Shown here piece after piece: positions 1-15,784 of a stretch of 46,401 bases of DNA (its first letter is position 1; the number at the start of each line of letters is the position of its first letter). The translations under genes and the position numbers were made by a program. Under the pieces are notes generated by a model that was given only the letters and a program-made list of their open reading frames with translations, had not been told where the DNA came from and ran no database searches. The stretch comes from Guillardia theta CCMP2712 (Eukaryota > Cryptophyceae > Pyrenomonadales > Geminigeraceae). The stretch lies in NCBI RefSeq assembly GCF_000315625.1, contig NW_005434601.1, forward strand, positions 280,709 to 327,109, read 5' to 3'.

Positions 1-4940
<4,940 letters not shown>

Positions 4941-5223
4941 GGGTTAGTTAGACTAGCGCATGTTTGACCAGCTTTCAAATGTGCCTCTGTCAAGACGGGT
5001 ACTTTTCTCAGTACTTGACAAGTGGTGGGGTGGTAGTGTATGTGGATGTGAAAAACTCTCACGATTGAAAGTTTTGACAATGCCAAACAAACATCGTTAG
5101 ATTCAGAGATAGAGTGAAAGTTGTCATTCACTACACTTGTTCTCTTCGTTCAGGATTTCACTCTTGTCATTTTGTCCTCTCAGCAAGGCAGGATGACAGT
5201 CCTGCCTCCAAACCAAGATGCCT
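4941..5223. other. Spacer between the TPR-like gene and the array
   Basis: No coding sequence is evident. It holds the 5' side of the minus-strand TPR-like gene and single-copy DNA up to the point where similarity to the 2.4-kb units begins (about 5224). No promoter motif can be assigned by eye. Confidence 0.6.
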
Positions 5224-5308
5224 CGCACTCCTCGCCCACAACGACGGTTGCCTGACAGGCCTCTTGCTGCCCATCTCCACGACAGGGCTGCTCAGCCTTG
5301 CTTTATTC

Positions 5309-6121
5309 CTAGTCCCTCAGACACTCCTCCCACTTGCCCTGACCCTCCCTCGACTGCCCGCCCTCCTCCTCCCATGCAAACCAAGGCTCGCCCTGCGCCG
5401 GCCTCTCCCAGGCCTCCTCCGCCGTGCTCGGGCCGTGGCCTAGGGGGACTGCGTCTTGCGCTTCTTCCTCGCCCCAGGCGCCCTCCGTCAGGTACATCTC
5501 CCACGTGCTGTCTGGGCTGACGAGCTCGTCGCCCGACCCCAGGAAGCCCTCCGAGCCCTCCTCCCACCAGGTGCAGCAGCTCTGAGCCTCTGCTGCCTCC
5601 TCCTCCGTCCTCGCCCCGCTCTGCCGCCTCCGCCTCCATCCGTCCAGGCACGCCTGGCCTGACCTGACGCATCGCCCGCAAGGCCTCTCGGGGTCGCACT
5701 TGAGCCGCGACCTCCTGCAGCGCTCGCACGCTTGGGTCACCTGCTCTCGCCTCCGCTGGTACCCCTGCAAGTCCACTCCCAGCGGAAGCCCCCCTTCCTC
5801 GTAGCACACGGACCCTGTCCGGAAGCAGCGCGCGCAGGGCCGCGCTTCCCCGCAGCGCACTTTCTTGAGCTGGCAGCCCAGGCAGGCCTTGCTCGACCTG
5901 CGGCGAAGTCCGCGCGTTGCCGTGGGGGTCCCGAGCGCGGCATCACCAGCCTCTGGTCGAGAGCAGTCGTCCCCGCGTCCGGCCCGGAGGCAGCGGGAGC
6001 AAGGGAACTGCTCGTCACAGCGAGTCTTGCGGCGACGGCACTGGGCGCAAGCAGCGAAGGGGCGAGGAGGAACAGCAAGCGGCATCATGGAGGGGCGAGG
6101 AGGAACAGCAAGCGGCATCAT
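5309..6121 (-). CDS. Triple Zn(2)-Cys(6) cluster protein, copy 1
   Basis: 270 aa from the first ATG. The frame is open further upstream but contains no earlier ATG. Residues 1-22 are two copies of MMPLAVPPRPS/F. Three GAL4-type binuclear clusters follow: Cys 25, 28, 35, 41, 44, 53 (last spacing x8); Cys 80, 83, 90, 96, 99, 106; and Cys 132, 135, 142, 148, 151, 158. The last two fit C-x2-C-x6-C-x5-C-x2-C-x6-C, with basic residues between Cys 2 and 3 and a Pro before Cys 4, as in the fungal family. The tail (about 170-270) is acidic and rich in Trp and Phe, like an activation domain. A nuclear DNA-binding regulator is inferred. The typical fungal middle-homology region is absent and the protein is short. 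Copy-specific residues: CLGC in cluster 2, TATRG in linker 1, AQDAV near the C-terminus. Confidence 0.85.
   Translation of the reverse strand: MMPLAVPPRPSMMPLAVPPRPFAACAQCRRRKTRCDEQFPCSRCLRAGRGDDCSRPEAGDAALGTPTATRGLRRRSSKACLGCQLKKVRCGEARPCARCFRTGSVCYEEGGLPLGVDLQGYQRRREQVTQACERCRRSRLKCDPERPCGRCVRSGQACLDGWRRRRQSGARTEEEAAEAQSCCTWWEEGSEGFLGSGDELVSPDSTWEMYLTEGAWGEEEAQDAVPLGHGPSTAEEAWERPAQGEPWFAWEEEGGQSREGQGKWEECLRD
6056..6121 (-). repeat. 33-bp start-codon minisatellite (2 copies in unit 1)
   Basis: Each 33-bp unit encodes MMPLAVPPRPS (Phe instead of Ser at the end of the last unit) and begins with ATGATG. Copy number in units 1 to 8 is 2, 3, 4, 2, 2, 3, 2, and 2 plus a broken third. The longest version is at 10871-11002. 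Because 33 is a multiple of three, length changes keep frame and only add in-frame start codons. Confidence 0.95.
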
Positions 6122-6244
6122 GTTGGCTGGAGGGGAAGGAGAGCCCCCAAGAGAGATGATTTCGCATCTCACGGAAACTGAAGATCTCCGTGTAGTAAAA
6201 TACTTCTTTCTTTTTATGGCACGGTCCTCTCGTCTGCCTGTCAA

Positions 6245-7614
6245 TTCGTCTTACGCTTTGAGAGGTGCTCTGCATGCTCCTTCGCCAGCGTATCGCTCTG
6301 TAGACGGTCTTCATACAAGGATAGTCTATCGGCCTAGCTGCTCTCCTATGATACATCTCTCTATGAAGATCAAGCCAAAGTCAGTGAGCTTTGGAGATCC
6401 TGATGGTAAGGAACCCACGGGAGTCTGCTTGTACTACAGTTACTACCCGGATGCGCCGCGGCTACTATCATTGACTTGAGCTGCAGTTTGCCTCCTTGGC
6501 CTTCTCTTGCTCGCTCTTCTTGCTCTTTATCTCTCTTGATGACGGCGATCAGGTTGCAATGTCCTTGTACAGGTTAGGGCCTTCGCGTGGAAGGACGAGG
6601 ATGAGGACTTCGCCGTTTGCTTAGAAGCATGAGTGTAGGGAACGGACTCGCACACATACAGCTGTGTTTACCTGCAACGCTCTTCCTGCTCCCTGTGCAT
6701 CATACAGCAGGGATCTGTTGCACGAGTACGCTGCTTCGCTATGCTATGTCAGGCTGCTCGCAAGTCGCTGTGGAGTGACCTGCAATCACAATCTGTATAG
6801 TGCTAGGAACAACTGCTCAGGTGGTCTGTCCTTTCCCTTGCTGTATGTGCCACGAACCGATAGTGCGTTTATGTTATCTAATAAACTTCATGTCTCTACT
6901 CATCAGCTTTTTGTGATCTAGCGGAGGTGCTTTGAGAATTCGCTGTAGACGTCTGCAACCCATAAAGCTTCACAGGGGTGTGACACGATTTGGTAGCTTT
7001 AAGTGTTGGTGTCGTGAGTTGTAAAGCCTTTTGTTTCCCTCTCCTATCTTTTTGCTTTTTGCGTCTGGATTACTGTATGTCGTACAATACTCGACTGGCT
7101 TCTTGCTTCCAAGCAGATCTCTGAGCATCACCTTTCAGATAATGATTGGCAATCTGTGGGGGACGCTGATGATTTGGGACAAGACCGCGTCGTCACGAAG
7201 ACGGTGGGGGTGCAATCAACAAGACCGCGTCGTCACAATCATTGGAAGACCTGGCTGAGCAGGTTGCGTCGCTCCAGGCGCAACTGCATGCAGCTCTACA
7301 TATGAGCCAGACCGTGGAGTCCAGACCGCCGACCGGGATGATGGCATGTCACATTCTCCAGGTACCGCGGTCACCATGGAAGGGGATGCGAGGAACCTCT
7401 TCACACGCTTACCGCTGATCGACGGCACGGCCGTCGGCATCGACGCCTCTCGCCGTCGATACTCGTGCCCAACACTCGGCAAAAATCAAGAGCTTGCCTA
7501 AGTTGGATACCGCTGGGCAGACCCTGAAGACGAATGTGTTGACGTAGGTCAGAGCAGAACGGTATGCTCTCAAATAAACTACATGTCTCTACACTGCACC
7601 TTCTTGTGATCTAG
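6245..7614. other. Spacer of array unit 1 (type sequence for all spacers)
   Basis: This holds the 5' flank of copy 1 and the 3' flank of copy 2. No convincing gene is present. A short plus-strand frame near 7230-7300 reads EDLAEQVASLQAQLHAALHM, coiled-coil-like. An adjacent frame near 7378-7501 reads EGDARNLFTRLPLIDG and ends in TAA about 70 nt before an AATAAA at 7572. These may be remnants of a plus-strand gene. Two similar segments (about 6876-6925 and 7569-7617) share AATAAACT, TCTCTAC and TTGTGATCTAG. Another internal repeat near 7185-7235 duplicates ACAAGACCGCGTCGTCAC. Confidence 0.6.
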
Positions 7615-7699
7615 CGCACTCCTCGCCCACAACGACGGTTGCCTGACAGGCCTCTTGCTGCCCATCTCCACGACAGGGCTGCTCAGCCTTGCTTTATTC

Positions 7700-8545
7700 C
7701 TAGTCCCTCAGACACTCCTCCCACTTGCCCTGACCCTCCCTCGACTGCCCGCCCTCCTCCTCCCATGCAAACCAAGGCTCGCCCTGCGCCGGCCTCTCCC
7801 AGGCCTCCTCCGCCGTGCTCGGGCCGTGGCCTAGGGGGACTGCGGCTTGCGCTTCTTCCTCGCCCCAGGCGCCCTCCGTCAGGTACATCTCCCACGTGCT
7901 GTCTGGGCTGACGAGCTCGTCGCCCGACCCCAGGAAGCCCTCCGAGCCCTCCTCCCACCAGGTGCAGCAGCTCTGAGCCTCTGCTGCCTCCTCCTCCGTC
8001 CTCGCCCCGCTCTGCCGCCTCCGCCTCCATCCGTCCAGGCACGCCTGGCCTGACCTGACGCATCGCCCGCAAGGCCTCTCGGGGTCGCACTTGAGCCGCG
8101 ACCTCCTGCAGCGCTCGCACGCTTGGGTCACCTGCTCTCGCCTCCGCTGGTACCCCTGCAAGTCCACTCCCAGCGGAAGCCCCCCTTCCTCGTAGCACAC
8201 GGACCCTGTCCGGAAGCAGCGCGCGCAGGGCCGCGCTTCCCCGCAGCGCACTTTCTTGAGCTGGCAGCCCAGGCAGGCCTTGCTCGACCTGCGGCGAAGT
8301 CCGCGCGTTGCCGTGGGGGTCCCGAGCGCGGCATCACCAGCCTCTGGTCGAGAGCAGTCGTCCCCGCGTCCGGCCCGGAGGCAGCGGGAGCAAGGGAACT
8401 GCTCGTCACAGCGAGTCTTGCGGCGACGGCACTGGGCGCAAGCAGCGAAGGGGCGAGGAGGAACAGCAAGCGGCATCATGGAGGGGCGAGGAGGAACAGC
8501 AAGCGGCATCATGGAGGGGCGAGGAGGAACAGCAAGCGGCATCAT
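7700..8545 (-). CDS. Triple Zn(2)-Cys(6) cluster protein, copy 2
   Basis: 281 aa. Same architecture as copy 1 but with three MMPLAVPPRP units, so each Cys position is shifted by 11. Copy-specific residues: CLGC, TATRG, AQAAV. All 18 cluster cysteines are intact and no frame break is seen. Confidence 0.85.
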   Translation of the reverse strand: MMPLAVPPRPSMMPLAVPPRPSMMPLAVPPRPFAACAQCRRRKTRCDEQFPCSRCLRAGRGDDCSRPEAGDAALGTPTATRGLRRRSSKACLGCQLKKVRCGEARPCARCFRTGSVCYEEGGLPLGVDLQGYQRRREQVTQACERCRRSRLKCDPERPCGRCVRSGQACLDGWRRRRQSGARTEEEAAEAQSCCTWWEEGSEGFLGSGDELVSPDSTWEMYLTEGAWGEEEAQAAVPLGHGPSTAEEAWERPAQGEPWFAWEEEGGQSREGQGKWEECLRD

Positions 8546-10123
8546 GTTGGCTGGAGGGGAAGGAGAGCCCCCAAGAGAGATGATTTCGCATCTCACGGAA
8601 ACTGAAGATCTCCGTGTAGTAAAATACTTCTTTCTTTTTATGGCACGGTCCTCTCGTCTGCCTGTCAATTCGTCTTACGCTTTGAGAGGTGCTCTGCATG
8701 CTCCTTCGCCAGCGTATCGCTCTGTAGACGGTCTTCATACAAGGATAGTCTATCGGCCTAGCTGCTCTCCTATGATACATCTCTCTATGAAGATCAAGCC
8801 AAAGTCAGTGAGCTTTGGAGATCCTGATGGTAAGGAACCCACGGGAGTCTGCTTGTACTACAGTTACTACCCGGATGCGCCGCGGCTACTATCATTGACT
8901 TGAGCTGCAGTTTGCCTCCTTGGCCTTCTCTTGCTCGCTCTTCTTGCTCTTTATCTCTCTTGATGACGGCGATCAGGTTGCAATGTCCTTGTACAGGTTA
9001 GGGCCTTCGCGTGGAAGGACGAGGATGAGGACTTCGCCGTTTGCTTAGAAGCATGAGTGTAGGGATCGGACTCGCACACATACAGCTGTGTTTACCTGCA
9101 ACGCTCTTCCTGCTCCCTGTGCATCATACAGCAGGGATCTGTTGCACGAGTACGCTGCTTCGCTATGCTATGTCAGGCTGCTCGCAAGTCGCTGTGGAGT
9201 GACCTGCAATCACAATCTGTATAGTGCTTGGAACAACTGCTCAGGTGGTCTGTCCTTTCCCTTGCTGTATGTGCCACGAACCGATAGTGCGTTTATGTTA
9301 TCTAATAAACTTCATGTCTCTACTCATCAGCTTTTTGTGATCCAGCGGAGGTGCTTTGAGAATTCGCTGTAGACGTCTGCAACCCATAAAGCTTCACAGG
9401 GGTGTGACACGATTTGGTAGCTTTAAGTGTTGGTGTCGTGAGTTGTAAAGTCTTTTGTTTCCCTCTCCTATCTTTTTGCTTTTTGCGTCTGGATTACTGT
9501 ATGTCGTACAATACTCGACTGGCTTCTTGCTTCCAAGCAGATCTCTGAACATCACCTTTCTGATAATGATTGGCAATCTGTGGGGGACGCTGATGATTTG
9601 GGACAAGACCGTGTCTTCACGAAGACGGTGGGGGTGCAATCAACAAGACCACGTCGTCACAATCATTGGAAGACCTGGCTGAGCAGGTTGCGTCGCTCCA
9701 GGCGCAACTGCATGCAGCTCTACATATGAGCCAGACCGTGGAGTCCAGACCGCCGACCGGGATGATGGCATGTCACATTCTCCAGGTACCGCGGTCACCA
9801 TGGAAGGGGATGCGAGGAACCTCTTCACACGCTTACCGCTGATCGACGGCTCGGCCGTCGGCATCGACGCCTCTCGCTGTCGATACTCGTGCCCAACACT
9901 CGGCAAAAATCAAGAGCTTGCCTAAGTTGGATACCGCTGGGCAGACCCTGAAGACGAATGTGTTGACGTAGGTCAGAGCAGAACGGTATGCTCTCAAATA
10001 AACTACATGTCTCTACACTGCACCTTCTTGTGATCTAGCGCACTCCTCGCCCACAACGACGGTTGCCTGACAGGCCTCTTGCTGCCCATCTCCACGACAG
10101 GGCTGCTCAGCCTTGCTTTATTC

Positions 10124-11002
10124 CTAGTCCCTCAGACACTCCTCCCACTTGCCCTGACCCTCCCTCGACTGCCCGCCCTCCTCCTCCCATGCAAACCAAG
10201 GCTCGCCCTGCGCCGGCCTCTCCCAGGCCTCCTCCGCCGTGCTCGGGCCGTGGCCTAGGGGGACTACGGCTTGCGCTTCTTCCTCGCCCCAGGCGCCCTC
10301 CGTCAGGTACATCTCCCACGTGCTGTCTGGGCTGACGAGCTCGTCGCCCGACCCCAGGAAGCCCTCCGAGCCCTCCTCCCACCAGGTGCAGCAGCTCTGA
10401 GCCTCTGCTGCCTCCTCCTCCGTCCTCGCCCCGCTCTGCCGCCTCCGCCTCCATCCGTCCAGGCACGCCTGGCCTGACCTGACGCATCGCCCGCAAGGCC
10501 TCTCGGGGTCGCACTTGAGCCGCGACCTCCTGCAGCGCTCGCACGCTTGGGTCACCTGCTCTCGCCTCCGCTGGTACCCCTGCAAGTCCACTCCCAGCGG
10601 AAGCCCCCCTTCCTCGTAGCACACGGACCCTGTCCGGAAGCAGCGCGCGCAGGGCCGCGCTTCCCCGCAGCGCACTTTCTTGAGCTGGCAGCTCAGGCAG
10701 GCCTTGCTCGACCTGCGGCGAAGTCCGCGCGTTACCGTGGGGGTCCCGAGCGCGGCATCACCAGCCTCTGGTCGAGAGCAGTCGTCCCCGCGTCCGGCCC
10801 GGAGGCAGCGGGAGCAAGGGAACTGCTCGTCACAGCGAGTCTTGCGGCGACGGCACTGGGCGCAAGCAGCGAAGGGGCGAGGAGGAACAGCAAGCGGCAT
10901 CATGGAGGGGCGAGGAGGAACAGCAAGCGGCATCATGGAGGGGCGAGGAGGAACAGCAAGCGGCATCATGGAGGGGCGAGGAGGAACAGCAAGCGGCATC
11001 AT
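10124..11002 (-). CDS. Triple Zn(2)-Cys(6) cluster protein, copy 3
   Basis: 292 aa. This is the longest copy, with four MMPLAVPPRP units (10871-11002). Cluster 2 reads CLSC instead of CLGC, linker 1 TVTRG instead of TATRG, and the tail AQAVV. The 18 cluster cysteines are intact. Confidence 0.85.
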   Translation of the reverse strand: MMPLAVPPRPSMMPLAVPPRPSMMPLAVPPRPSMMPLAVPPRPFAACAQCRRRKTRCDEQFPCSRCLRAGRGDDCSRPEAGDAALGTPTVTRGLRRRSSKACLSCQLKKVRCGEARPCARCFRTGSVCYEEGGLPLGVDLQGYQRRREQVTQACERCRRSRLKCDPERPCGRCVRSGQACLDGWRRRRQSGARTEEEAAEAQSCCTWWEEGSEGFLGSGDELVSPDSTWEMYLTEGAWGEEEAQAVVPLGHGPSTAEEAWERPAQGEPWFAWEEEGGQSREGQGKWEECLRD

Positions 11003-12580
11003 GTTGGCTGGAGGGGAAGGAGAGCCCCCAAGAGAGATGATTTCGCATCTCACGGAAACTGAAGATCTCCGTGTAGTAAAATACTTCTTTCTTTTTATGG
11101 CACGGTCCTCTCGTCTGCCTGTCAATTCGTCTTACGCTTTGAGAGGTGCTCTGCATGCTCCTTCGCCAGCGTATCGCTCTGTAGACGGTCTTCATACAAG
11201 GATAGTCTATCGGCCTAGCTGCTCTCCTATGATACATCTCTCTATGAAGATCAAGCCAAAGTCAGTGAGCTTTGGAGATCCTGATGGTAAGGAACCCACG
11301 GGAGTCTGCTTGTACTACAGTTACTACCCGGATGCGCCGCGGCTACTATCATTGACTTGAGCTGCAGTTTGCCTCCTTGGCCTTCTCTTGCTCGCTCTTC
11401 TTGCTCTTTATCTCTCTTGATGACGGCGATCAGGTTGCAATGTCCTTGTACAGGTTAGGGCCTTCGCGTGGAAGGACGAGGATGAGGACTTCGCCGTTTG
11501 CTTAGAAGCATGAGTGTAGGGAACGGACTCGCACACATACAGCTGTGTTTACCTGCAACGCTCTTCCTGCTCCCTGTGCATCATACAGCAGGGATCTGTT
11601 GCACGAGTACGCTGCTTCGCTATGCTATGTCAGGCTGCTCGCAAGTCGCTGTGGAGTGACCTGCAATCACAATCTGTATAGTGCTTGGAACAACTGCTCA
11701 GGTGGTCTGTCCTTTCCCTTGCTGTATGTGCCACGAACCGATAGTGCGTTTATGTTATCTAATAAACTTCATGTCTCTACTCATCAGCTTTTTGTGATCC
11801 AGCGGAGGTGCTTTGAGAATTCGCTGTAGACGTCTGCAACCCATAAAGCTTCACAGGGGTGTGACACGATTTGGTAGCTTTAAGTGTTGGTGTCGTGAGT
11901 TGTAAAGTCTTTTGTTTCCCTCTCCTATCTTTTTGCTTTTTGCGTCTGGATTACTGTATGTCGTACAATACTCGACTGGCTTCTTGCTTCCAAGCAGATC
12001 TCTGAACATCACCTTTCTGATAATGATTGGCAATCTGTGGGGGACGCTGATGATTTGGGACAAGACCGTGTCTTCACGAAGACGGTGGGGGTGCAATCAA
12101 CAAGACCACGTCGTCACAATCATTGGAAGACCTGGCTGAGCAGGTTGCGTCGCTCCAGGCGCAACTGCATGCAGCTCTACATATGAGCCAGACCGTGGAG
12201 TCCAGACCGCCGACCGGGATGATGGCATGTCACATTCTCCAGGTACCGCGGTCACCATGGAAGGGGATGCGAGGAACCTCTTCACACGCTTACCGCTGAT
12301 CGACGGCTCGGCCGTCGGCATCGACGCCTCTCGCTGTCGATACTCGTGCCCAACACTCGGCAAAAATCAAGAGCTTGCCTAAGTTGGATACCGCTGGGCA
12401 GACCCTGAAGACGAATGTGTTGACGTAGGTCAGAGCAGAACGGTATGCTCTCAAATAAACTACATGTCTCTACACTGCACCTTCTTGTGATCTAGCGCAC
12501 TCCTCGCCCACAACGACGGTTGCCTGACAGGCCTCTTGCTGCCCATCTCCACGACAGGGCTGCTCAGCCTTGCTTTATTC

Positions 12581-13393
12581 CTAGTCCCTCAGACACTCCT
12601 CCCACTTGCCCTGACCCTCCCTCGACTGCCCGCCCTCCTCCTCCCATGCAAACCAAGGCTCGCCCTGCGCCGGCCTCTCCCAGGCCTCCTCCGCCGTGCT
12701 CGGGCCGTGGCCTAGGGGGACTACGGCTTGCGCTTCTTCCTCGCCCCAGGCGCCCTCCGTCAGGTACATCTCCCACGTGCTGTCTGGGCTGACGAGCTCG
12801 TCGCCCGACCCCAGGAAGCCCTCCGAGCCCTCCTCCCACCAGGTGCAGCAGCTCTGAGCCTCTGCTGCCTCCTCCTCCGTCCTCGCCCCGCTCTGCCGCC
12901 TCCGCCTCCATCCGTCCAGGCACGCCTGGCCTGACCTGACGCATCGCCCGCAAGGCCTCTCGGGGTCGCACTTGAGCCGCGACCTCCTGCAGCGCTCGCA
13001 CGCTTGGGTCACCTGCTCTCGCCTCCGCTGGTACCCCTGCAAGTCCACTCCCAGCGGAAGCCCCCCTTCCTCGTAGCACACGGACCCTGTCCGGAAGCAG
13101 CGCGCGCAGGGCCGCGCTTCCCCGCAGCGCACTTTCTTGAGCTGGCAGCTCAGGCAGGCCTTGCTCGACCTGCGGCGAAGCCCGCGCGTTACCGTGGGGG
13201 TCCCGAGCGCGGCATCACCAGCCTCTGGTCGAGAGCAGTCGTCCCCGCGTCCGGCCCGGAGGCAGCGGGAGCAAGGGAACTGCTCGTCACAGCGAGTCTT
13301 GCGGCGACGGCACTGGGCGCAAGCAGCGAAGGGGCGAGGAGGAACAGCAAGCGGCATCATGGAGGGGCGAGGAGGAACAGCAAGCGGCATCAT
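12581..13393 (-). CDS. Triple Zn(2)-Cys(6) cluster protein, copy 4
   Basis: 270 aa, two MMPLAVPPRP units. Variants CLSC, TVTRG, AQAVV. It carries the synonymous change in the Arg run after linker 1 (plus strand GAAGCCCGCG) shared with copies 6 and 8. Apparently intact. Confidence 0.85.
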   Translation of the reverse strand: MMPLAVPPRPSMMPLAVPPRPFAACAQCRRRKTRCDEQFPCSRCLRAGRGDDCSRPEAGDAALGTPTVTRGLRRRSSKACLSCQLKKVRCGEARPCARCFRTGSVCYEEGGLPLGVDLQGYQRRREQVTQACERCRRSRLKCDPERPCGRCVRSGQACLDGWRRRRQSGARTEEEAAEAQSCCTWWEEGSEGFLGSGDELVSPDSTWEMYLTEGAWGEEEAQAVVPLGHGPSTAEEAWERPAQGEPWFAWEEEGGQSREGQGKWEECLRD

Positions 13394-14971
13394 GTTGGCT
13401 GGAGGGGAAGGAGAGCCCCCAAGAGAGATGATTTCGCATCTCACGGAAACTGAAGATCTCCGTGTAGTAAAATACTTCTTTCTTTTTATGGCACGGTCCT
13501 CTCGTCTGCCTGTCAATTCGTCTTACGCTTTGAGAGGTGCTCTGCATGCTCCTTCGCCAGCGTATCGCTCTGTAGACGGTCTTCATACAAGGATAGTCTA
13601 TCGGCCTAGCTGCTCTCCTATGATACATCTCTCTATGAAGATCAAGCCAAAGTCAGTGAGCTTTGGAGATCCTGATGGTAAGGAACCCACGGGAGTCTGC
13701 TTGTACTACAGTTACTACCCGGATGCGCCGCGGCTACTATCATTGACTTGAGCTGCAGTTTGCCTCCTTGGCCTTCTCTTGCTCGCTCTTCTTGCTCTTT
13801 ATCTCTCTTGATGACGGCGATCAGGTTGCAATGTCCTTGTACAGGTTAGGGCCTTCGCGTGGAAGGACGAGGATGAGGACTTCGCCGTTTGCTTAGAAGC
13901 ATGAGTGTAGGGAACGGACTCGCACACATACAGCTGTGTTTACCTGCAACGCTCTTCCTGCTCCCTGTGCATCATACAGCAGGGATCTGTTGCACGAGTA
14001 CGCTGCTTCGCTATGCTATGTCAGGCTGCTCGCAAGTCGCTGTGGAGTGACATGCAATCACAATCTGTATAGTGCTAGGAACAACTGCTCAGGTGGTCTG
14101 TCCTTTCCCTTGCTGTATGTGCCACGAACCGATAGTGCGTTTATGTTATCTAATAAACTTCATGTCTCTACTCATCAGCTTTTTGTGATCCAGCGGAGGT
14201 GCTTTGAGAATTCGCTGTAGACGTCTGCAACCCATAAAGCTTCACAGGGGTGTGACACGATTTGGTAGCTTTAAGTGTTGGTGTCGTGAGTTGTAAAGCC
14301 TTTTGTTTCCCTCTCCTATCTTTTTGCTTTTTGCGTCTGGATTACTGTATGTCGTACAATACTCGACTGGCTTCTTGCTTCCAAGCAGATCTCTGAGCAT
14401 CACCTTTCAGATAATGATTGGCAATCTGTGGGGGACGCTGATGATTTGGGACAAGACCGCGTCGTCACGAAGACGGTGGGGGTGCAATCAACAAGACCGC
14501 GTCGTCACAATCATTGGAAGACCTGGCTGAGCAGGTTGCGTCGCTCCAGGCGCAACTGCATGCAGCTCTACATATGAGCCAGACCGTGGAGTCCAGACCG
14601 CCGACCGGGATGATGGCATGTCACATTCTCCAGGTACCGCGGTCACCATGGAAGGGGATGCGAGGAACCTCTTCACACGCTTACCGCTGATCGACGGCTC
14701 GGCCGTCGGCATCGACGCCTCTCGCTGTCGATACTCGTGCCCAACACTCGGCAAAAATCAAGAGCTTGCCTAAGTTGGATACCGCTGGGCAGACCCTGAA
14801 GACGAATGTGTTGACGTAGGTCAGAGCAGAACGGTATGCTCTCAAATAAACTACATGTCTCTACACTGCACCTTCTTGTGATCTAGCGCACTCCTCGCCC
14901 ACAACGACGGTTGCCTGACAGGCCTCTTGCTGCCCATCTCCACGACAGGGCTGCTCAGCCTTGCTTTATTC

Positions 14972-15784
14972 CTAGTCCCTCAGACACTCCTCCCACTTGC
15001 CCTGACCCTCCCTCGACTGCCCGCCCTCCTCCTCCCATGCAAACCAAGGCTCGCCCTGCGCCGGCCTCTCCCAGGCCTCCTCCGCTGTGCTCGGGCCGTG
15101 GCCTAGGGGGACTACGGCTTGCGCTTCTTCCTCGCCCCAGGCGCCCTCCGTCAGGTACATCTCCCACGTGCTGTCTGGGCTGACGAGCTCGTCGCCCGAC
15201 CCCAGGAAGCCCTCCGAGCCCTCCTCCCACCAGGTGCAGCAGCTCTGAGCCTCTGCTGCCTCCTCCTCCGTCCTCGCCCCGCTCTGCCGCCTCCGCCTCC
15301 ATCCGTCCAGGCACGCCTGGCCTGACCTGACGCATCGCCCGCAAGGCCTCTCGGGGTCGCACTTGAGCCGCGACCTCCTGCAGCGCTCGCACGCTTGGGT
15401 CACCTGCTCTCGCCTCCGCTGGTACCCCTGCAAGTCCACTCCCAGCGGAAGCCCCCCTTCCTCGTAGCACACGGACCCTGTCCGGAAGCAGCGCGCGCAG
15501 GGCCGCGCTTCCCCGCAGCGCACTTTCTTGAGCTGGCAGCCCAGGCAGGCCTTGCTCGACCTGCGGCGAAGTCCGCGCGTTGCCGTGGGGGTCCCGAGCG
15601 CGGCATCACCAGCCTCTGGTCGAGAGCAGTCGTCCCCGCGTCCGGCCCGGAGGCAGCGGGAGCAAGGGAACTGCTCGTCACAGCGAGTCTTGCGGCGACG
15701 GCACTGGGCGCAAGCAGCGAAGGGGCGAGGAGGAACAGCAAGCGGCATCATGGAGGGGCGAGGAGGAACAGCAAGCGGCATCAT
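14972..15784 (-). CDS. Triple Zn(2)-Cys(6) cluster protein, copy 5
   Basis: 270 aa, two MMPLAVPPRP units. It combines CLGC and TATRG (as copies 1 and 2) with the AQAVV tail (as copies 3, 4 and 6). It also has the synonymous CCGCTGTGC variant shared only with copy 7. Apparently intact. Confidence 0.85.
   Translation of the reverse strand: MMPLAVPPRPSMMPLAVPPRPFAACAQCRRRKTRCDEQFPCSRCLRAGRGDDCSRPEAGDAALGTPTATRGLRRRSSKACLGCQLKKVRCGEARPCARCFRTGSVCYEEGGLPLGVDLQGYQRRREQVTQACERCRRSRLKCDPERPCGRCVRSGQACLDGWRRRRQSGARTEEEAAEAQSCCTWWEEGSEGFLGSGDELVSPDSTWEMYLTEGAWGEEEAQAVVPLGHGPSTAEEAWERPAQGEPWFAWEEEGGQSREGQGKWEECLRD

Noticed and set aside
5292-5807. Alternative 171-residue minus-strand frame inside the zinc-cluster gene
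   Set aside because: Gly/Arg/Ala-rich, no domain, and fully overlapped by the triple-cluster frame.
6122-6244. N-terminal extension of 41 residues upstream of the first ATG of the zinc-cluster gene
   Set aside because: The frame is open but starts only at TTG, which is not a likely start in a eukaryotic nuclear gene.
5865-6479. Long plus-strand frame opposite zinc-cluster copy 1, repeated in the other units
   Set aside because: It lies antisense to the conserved cysteine pattern, its length varies only with the minisatellite, and its composition follows the GC-rich opposite strand. Treated as a shadow of the real gene.
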